Below are positions 3,617 through 6,901 of a stretch of DNA of 6,901 nucleotides, one piece after another (position 1 is the stretch's first letter; each line of letters starts with the position of its first letter). The DNA comes from Christensenellaceae bacterium (GTDB lineage: Bacteria > Bacillota > Clostridia > Christensenellales > UBA1750). The notes under the pieces were generated by a model, which made no database searches, had not been told where the DNA came from, and saw only the letters and a list, made by a program, of their open reading frames with translations. Both the position numbers and the translations under genes were made by a program. Location of the stretch: contig JAITTC010000205.1 in the NCBI GenBank assembly GCA_031287285.1, positions 1 through 6,901 of the forward strand, read 5' to 3'.

Positions 3617-6600
3617 ATGGCCTTTGCGCACCTGCACCTGCACAGCGAATATTCCCTGCTCGACGGGGCCGCGCGCATTAAGCCCCTGGTAAAAAAGGCG
3701 AAAGATTTGGGCTTTTCTTCGCTTGCCATCACGGACCACGGCGTCATGTACGGCGTGGTGGACTTTTACACCGCCTGCAAGGAGGCCGGGCTGCACCCGG
3801 TCATCGGCTGCGAGGTCTATGTGGCCCCCGGCAGCCGCTTTGAGAAGAACTCGGCCAGCCGCGAATACGCCCACCTTGTTTTGCTCTGCGAAAACCAGCA
3901 AGGCTACCAAAATCTCATCAAGATGGTATCCCTGGGCTTCACTGAGGGGTATTACTACCGCCCCCGCATCGATATGGACCTGCTCGAACAATACCACGAG
4001 GGGCTCATCGCCCTTTCCGCCTGCCTGTCGGGCGATCTTCCGCGGCTCATCGTTTCAGGCCAGATCGCGGAGGCAGCAAGGCTCGCCGAGCGCTTCCAGG
4101 CCATCATGGGGAAGGATCATTACTTCCTCGAGCTGCAGGATCACGGCATTCAAGAGCAAAAGCAGGTCAATTTAGAGCTCTTTCGCCTCTCGAAGGAGCT
4201 GGGCATCCCCCTGGTCGCCACCAACGACGTGCACTACATCGACCAGCGCGACGCCAAGGCGCAGGAAGTGCTCATGTGCATCCAGACCGGCAAAACCCTG
4301 AAGGATAACGACCGCATGGAGCTGAGCACCGACCAGTTCTACCTAAAGTCGGAAGCCGAAATGGCCGCGCTCTTCCCTCAGGCGCCGGAAGCCATCACCA
4401 ACACCGAAAAAATCGCGGCCCGCTGCCAGGTCGAGTTCGAATTCGGCCATTACCATCTGCCTGACTTCCCCGTGCCAAACGGCGAAGACCACGCCCTTTA
4501 CCTCCGCGCGCGCTGCGAAGAGGGCATTCGCGCGCGCTATGGCGCCAGCCCGAGCGAAGCGGTGCTTCAGCGCATGAACTATGAGCTTGGTATGATCGAG
4601 CGCTGCGGCTATGTCGATTACTTCCTCATCGTTTGGGATTTCGTGCGCTTCGCCAAGGAAAGCGGCATCCCCGTGGGGCCGGGGCGCGGCAGCGGCGCGG
4701 GTTCCATCTGCGCCTACGCCCTTCAAATCACGGGCATCGATCCGCTCGAGTACGGCCTCATCTTCGAGCGCTTCTTAAATCCCGAGCGCGTTTCGATGCC
4801 GGACTTTGACATCGACTTTTGCTACGAGCGCCGCCAGGAGGTCATCGACTACGTCACCCGCCGCTATGGCAAGGATCGCGTTTCGCAGATCATCACCTTC
4901 GGCACCATGGCGGCGAGGGCCGTCGTCCGCGACGTGGCCAGGGTTTTGGGGCTGCCCTACGGCACCGCCGACCAGATCTGCAAGCTCGAGCCCTTTCACC
5001 AGCTGGGCATGACGCTGGAAAAGGCCATCGAGATTTCTGCCGAGCTGCGCGGCATGATCGAAAACGACCAGGCCATCGCCGAGCTCATGGACTACGCCAA
5101 GGTTTTAGAGGGCATGCCCCGGCACGCTTCCACCCATGCGGCGGGCGTGGTGATCGGCGCGAGGCCGCTGACCGATTTCATACCCCTGCAGATGAACGAC
5201 GAGGTCGTCACCACCCAATTCCCCATGGGCACCATCGAAAAGCTCGGCCTTTTAAAGATGGACTTCCTCGGCCTGAAGACCTTGACGATCCTGCGCGACG
5301 CAGCCCGAATGATCGAGCTGGAGGGCGGCGAGAGCGTCGACTTAGATCAGCTCGATTTGCAAGACCGGGCGACCTACGCCATGCTCGCCAAGGCAGATAC
5401 CGACGGCGTCTTCCAGCTTGAATCGGCCGGGATGCGCCGCGTCATCGCGGATCTGGAGCCTGAGTCCATCGAGGACCTGACCGCGGTCATCTCGCTCTAT
5501 CGCCCGGGGCCCATGGAGGCGATTCCGCGCTATATCCGCGGCAAGAAGAATCCGGGCTCGATCCGCTACGAATCGCCGATCCTCGAAAAGGTGCTCTCGG
5601 TCAGCTATGGCTGCATGGTCTACCAAGAGCAGGTCATGCAGATCGTTCGCGACATGGCGGGCTATTCCCTGGGCAGGAGCGACATCGTGCGCAGGGCCAT
5701 GTCAAAAAAGAAAAAGGAAGAGATGGACCGCGAGCAGAAGGTCTTCGTCGACGGGCTGGTCGAAAACGGCGAGCTCGTCGTGCCGGGCGCCGTGCGCCTT
5801 GGCACCAGCCGCGAATTGGCCCTCTCGATCTTCGCCCAGATGGAAAGCTTCGCCCAGTATGCCTTCAATAAATCCCACGCGGCCGCCTATGCGCTCATCG
5901 CCTACCAAACCGCCTACCTGAAGGCGCATTACCCAAGGCCCTTCCTTGCCGCCTGCATGAATTCCGCGCTCTTTGACCCGGGCAAGCTCGCGGGGCTCAT
6001 CCAATACTGCAAAAAGAGCGGCATTCCCGTCAAAGCGCCGGATGTGAACCACTCTACCTCGCGGTTTTCGGTCGAAAACGGGGCCATCCTCTACGGCCTT
6101 TCGGCCGTTAAGAACGTGGGCCACGCGGCCGTCGAAACCCTGATCGCCCTGCGCGAACAGAGCCCCTTTTGCGACGTGTTCGACTTTTGCGAGCGCGTAG
6201 GGCAGGGCGGCATCAATAAAAAGGCCGTCGAATCCCTCATAAAGGCCGGCGCGCTCGACTCCCTGCCCGGCAGCCGCGCCCAAAAGCTCGCCGTCTTCGA
6301 GCGGATCATCGATAGCGCCGGCAAGAGCGCCAAGGTCAACGTCGCAGGCCAGACGGACCTGTTCGGCGCATTGGGCGAAGCCCCTTCGATCAAGCGGGCC
6401 CTGCCCGATCTGCCGGAGCACCCAAAGCGCGCCCTCCTCCTGATGGAAAAGGAAACGACCGGGGTCTATCTGAGCGGCCATCCCTTGGATGAATACCGCG
6501 AGGCAATCGAGAAAAAACCGCAGAATATCCGCTATCTCTATGAGCTTTCCGAGGAGGAAGGCTGGCAGCGCTACGACGGCCAGCCCTTCTCAATCGGCGT

Positions 6601-6901
6601 CTTCATCCTCGAAAGCCGCCTGAAAACCACGCGCAGCAACGCGCTGATGTGCTTTTTGCAGGTGGAAGATCTCTATGGCACGATGGAGGCGCTGGTCTTT
6701 CCAAGGGTCTATGAGCGGCTGAGCCACTACCTGCAGGCGGATTCCGCCGTGCAGATCACGGGGCGGCTTTCGCTGCGCGAGGAGCGCGAGCCCTCCCTGA
6801 TCGTTGAAAGCGCCCTTCCGCTTGCCCTCAGCGCCGAAAAGCAGCAAAAGCTCTACCTGCGCCTCCGCGAAAAGCGGCAGATGGACGGCGTGTGCCTCGC
6901 C
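3617..6901 (+). CDS. dnaE: DNA polymerase III alpha subunit, DnaE type (3' end beyond the window)
   Basis: The frame is open for 1095 codons up to the window edge. DnaE is the replicative C-family DNA polymerase; in Firmicutes that also have PolC it extends primers. The PHP domain covers about residues 1-280, with HLHLHSEYSLLDG (5-17), ITDHG, GCEVYV and ATNDVHYI. Its histidine set is complete, including H7 where E. coli has Arg, which fits a metal-binding PHP domain. The palm has GPGRGSGAGS (354-363) and the catalytic aspartates D396 and D398 in PDFDIDF and D549 in KMDFLGLKTL. The beta-clamp and finger region includes YQEQVMQIVRDMAGYSLGRS, RRAMSKKKKEEM and NKSHAAAYALIAYQTAYLKA. An OB-fold stretch (PFSIGVFILESRL to LQVEDLYGTMEALVFPRVYE) lies near residues 990-1040. 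No insertion or frameshift is seen. It is transcribed divergently from the micro-protein cluster. The style is Clostridia-like; PolC is excluded by domain order. Confidence 0.97.
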   Translation, partial: MAFAHLHLHSEYSLLDGAARIKPLVKKAKDLGFSSLAITDHGVMYGVVDFYTACKEAGLHPVIGCEVYVAPGSRFEKNSASREYAHLVLLCENQQGYQNLIKMVSLGFTEGYYYRPRIDMDLLEQYHEGLIALSACLSGDLPRLIVSGQIAEAARLAERFQAIMGKDHYFLELQDHGIQEQKQVNLELFRLSKELGIPLVATNDVHYIDQRDAKAQEVLMCIQTGKTLKDNDRMELSTDQFYLKSEAEMAALFPQAPEAITNTEKIAARCQVEFEFGHYHLPDFPVPNGEDHALYLRARCEEGIRARYGASPSEAVLQRMNYELGMIERCGYVDYFLIVWDFVRFAKESGIPVGPGRGSGAGSICAYALQITGIDPLEYGLIFERFLNPERVSMPDFDIDFCYERRQEVIDYVTRRYGKDRVSQIITFGTMAARAVVRDVARVLGLPYGTADQICKLEPFHQLGMTLEKAIEISAELRGMIENDQAIAELMDYAKVLEGMPRHASTHAAGVVIGARPLTDFIPLQMNDEVVTTQFPMGTIEKLGLLKMDFLGLKTLTILRDAARMIELEGGESVDLDQLDLQDRATYAMLAKADTDGVFQLESAGMRRVIADLEPESIEDLTAVISLYRPGPMEAIPRYIRGKKNPGSIRYESPILEKVLSVSYGCMVYQEQVMQIVRDMAGYSLGRSDIVRRAMSKKKKEEMDREQKVFVDGLVENGELVVPGAVRLGTSRELALSIFAQMESFAQYAFNKSHAAAYALIAYQTAYLKAHYPRPFLAACMNSALFDPGKLAGLIQYCKKSGIPVKAPDVNHSTSRFSVENGAILYGLSAVKNVGHAAVETLIALREQSPFCDVFDFCERVGQGGINKKAVESLIKAGALDSLPGSRAQKLAVFERIIDSAGKSAKVNVAGQTDLFGALGEAPSIKRALPDLPEHPKRALLLMEKETTGVYLSGHPLDEYREAIEKKPQNIRYLYELSEEEGWQRYDGQPFSIGVFILESRLKTTRSNALMCFLQVEDLYGTMEALVFPRVYERLSHYLQADSAVQITGRLSLREEREPSLIVESALPLALSAEKQQKLYLRLREKRQMDGVCLA

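Noticed and set aside
5702..6481. A 259-aa minus-strand ORF, and other minus-strand ORFs between 3587 and 6847.
   Set aside because: All are antisense to dnaE, whose motifs are intact through this stretch. They show no recognisable domains.

Overview
The window looks like a chromosomal segment from a GC-rich (by eye around 60%) member of the Clostridia or a related Firmicute, probably anaerobic. The evidence is a hybrid-cluster protein (Hcp), a Clostridia-like DnaE with a complete PHP domain, strong GGAGG-type ribosome binding sites and a compact ECF sigma operon. The taxonomic call is inference from protein style, not a database match.

Layout. (1) 1-503, + strand: the 3' part of hcp, with all C-terminal hybrid-cluster ligands visible. 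(2) 504-1249: no convincing gene. It holds four imperfect inverted-repeat (hairpin) units starting with CGTCATTGCGAG, separated by three almost identical 40-bp spacers. The two outer units share one central sequence and the two inner units another (A-B-B-A). A 30-bp perfect palindrome follows at 1201-1230. (3) 1250-3512, - strand: a regulatory cluster, read right to left. Two near-identical 29-codon ORFs lie on a 173-bp tandem duplication. They are followed by a diverged 49-codon relative, an ECF-type sigma factor with a GTG start, and an unrecognised 397-aa protein with internal repeats. (4) 3513-3616: a divergent intergenic region with a good sigma-A-like extended -10 promoter for dnaE. (5) 3617-6901, + strand: dnaE, open through the right edge (1095 codons visible).

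The most interesting part is the minus-strand cluster. None of the three small ORFs is long enough to be found by ordinary gene calling. Each starts at a ribosome binding site, and the two types align from the Met in the same register (MExxxVxGLxxYLxWxE) and share a Lys/Arg-rich tail beginning RKAK or KAKK. Each also sits 38-39 bases downstream of a conserved CGTCCTTAGGG block, with an AAAAC box 17-18 bases further upstream, which resembles the two-box layout of ECF promoters. I infer an autoregulated ECF regulon in one locus: the sigma factor would read promoters in front of a small family of basic micro-proteins, itself and the 397-aa protein. No classical membrane anti-sigma factor is visible, so the micro-proteins or the 397-aa protein are the candidates for controlling the sigma factor.
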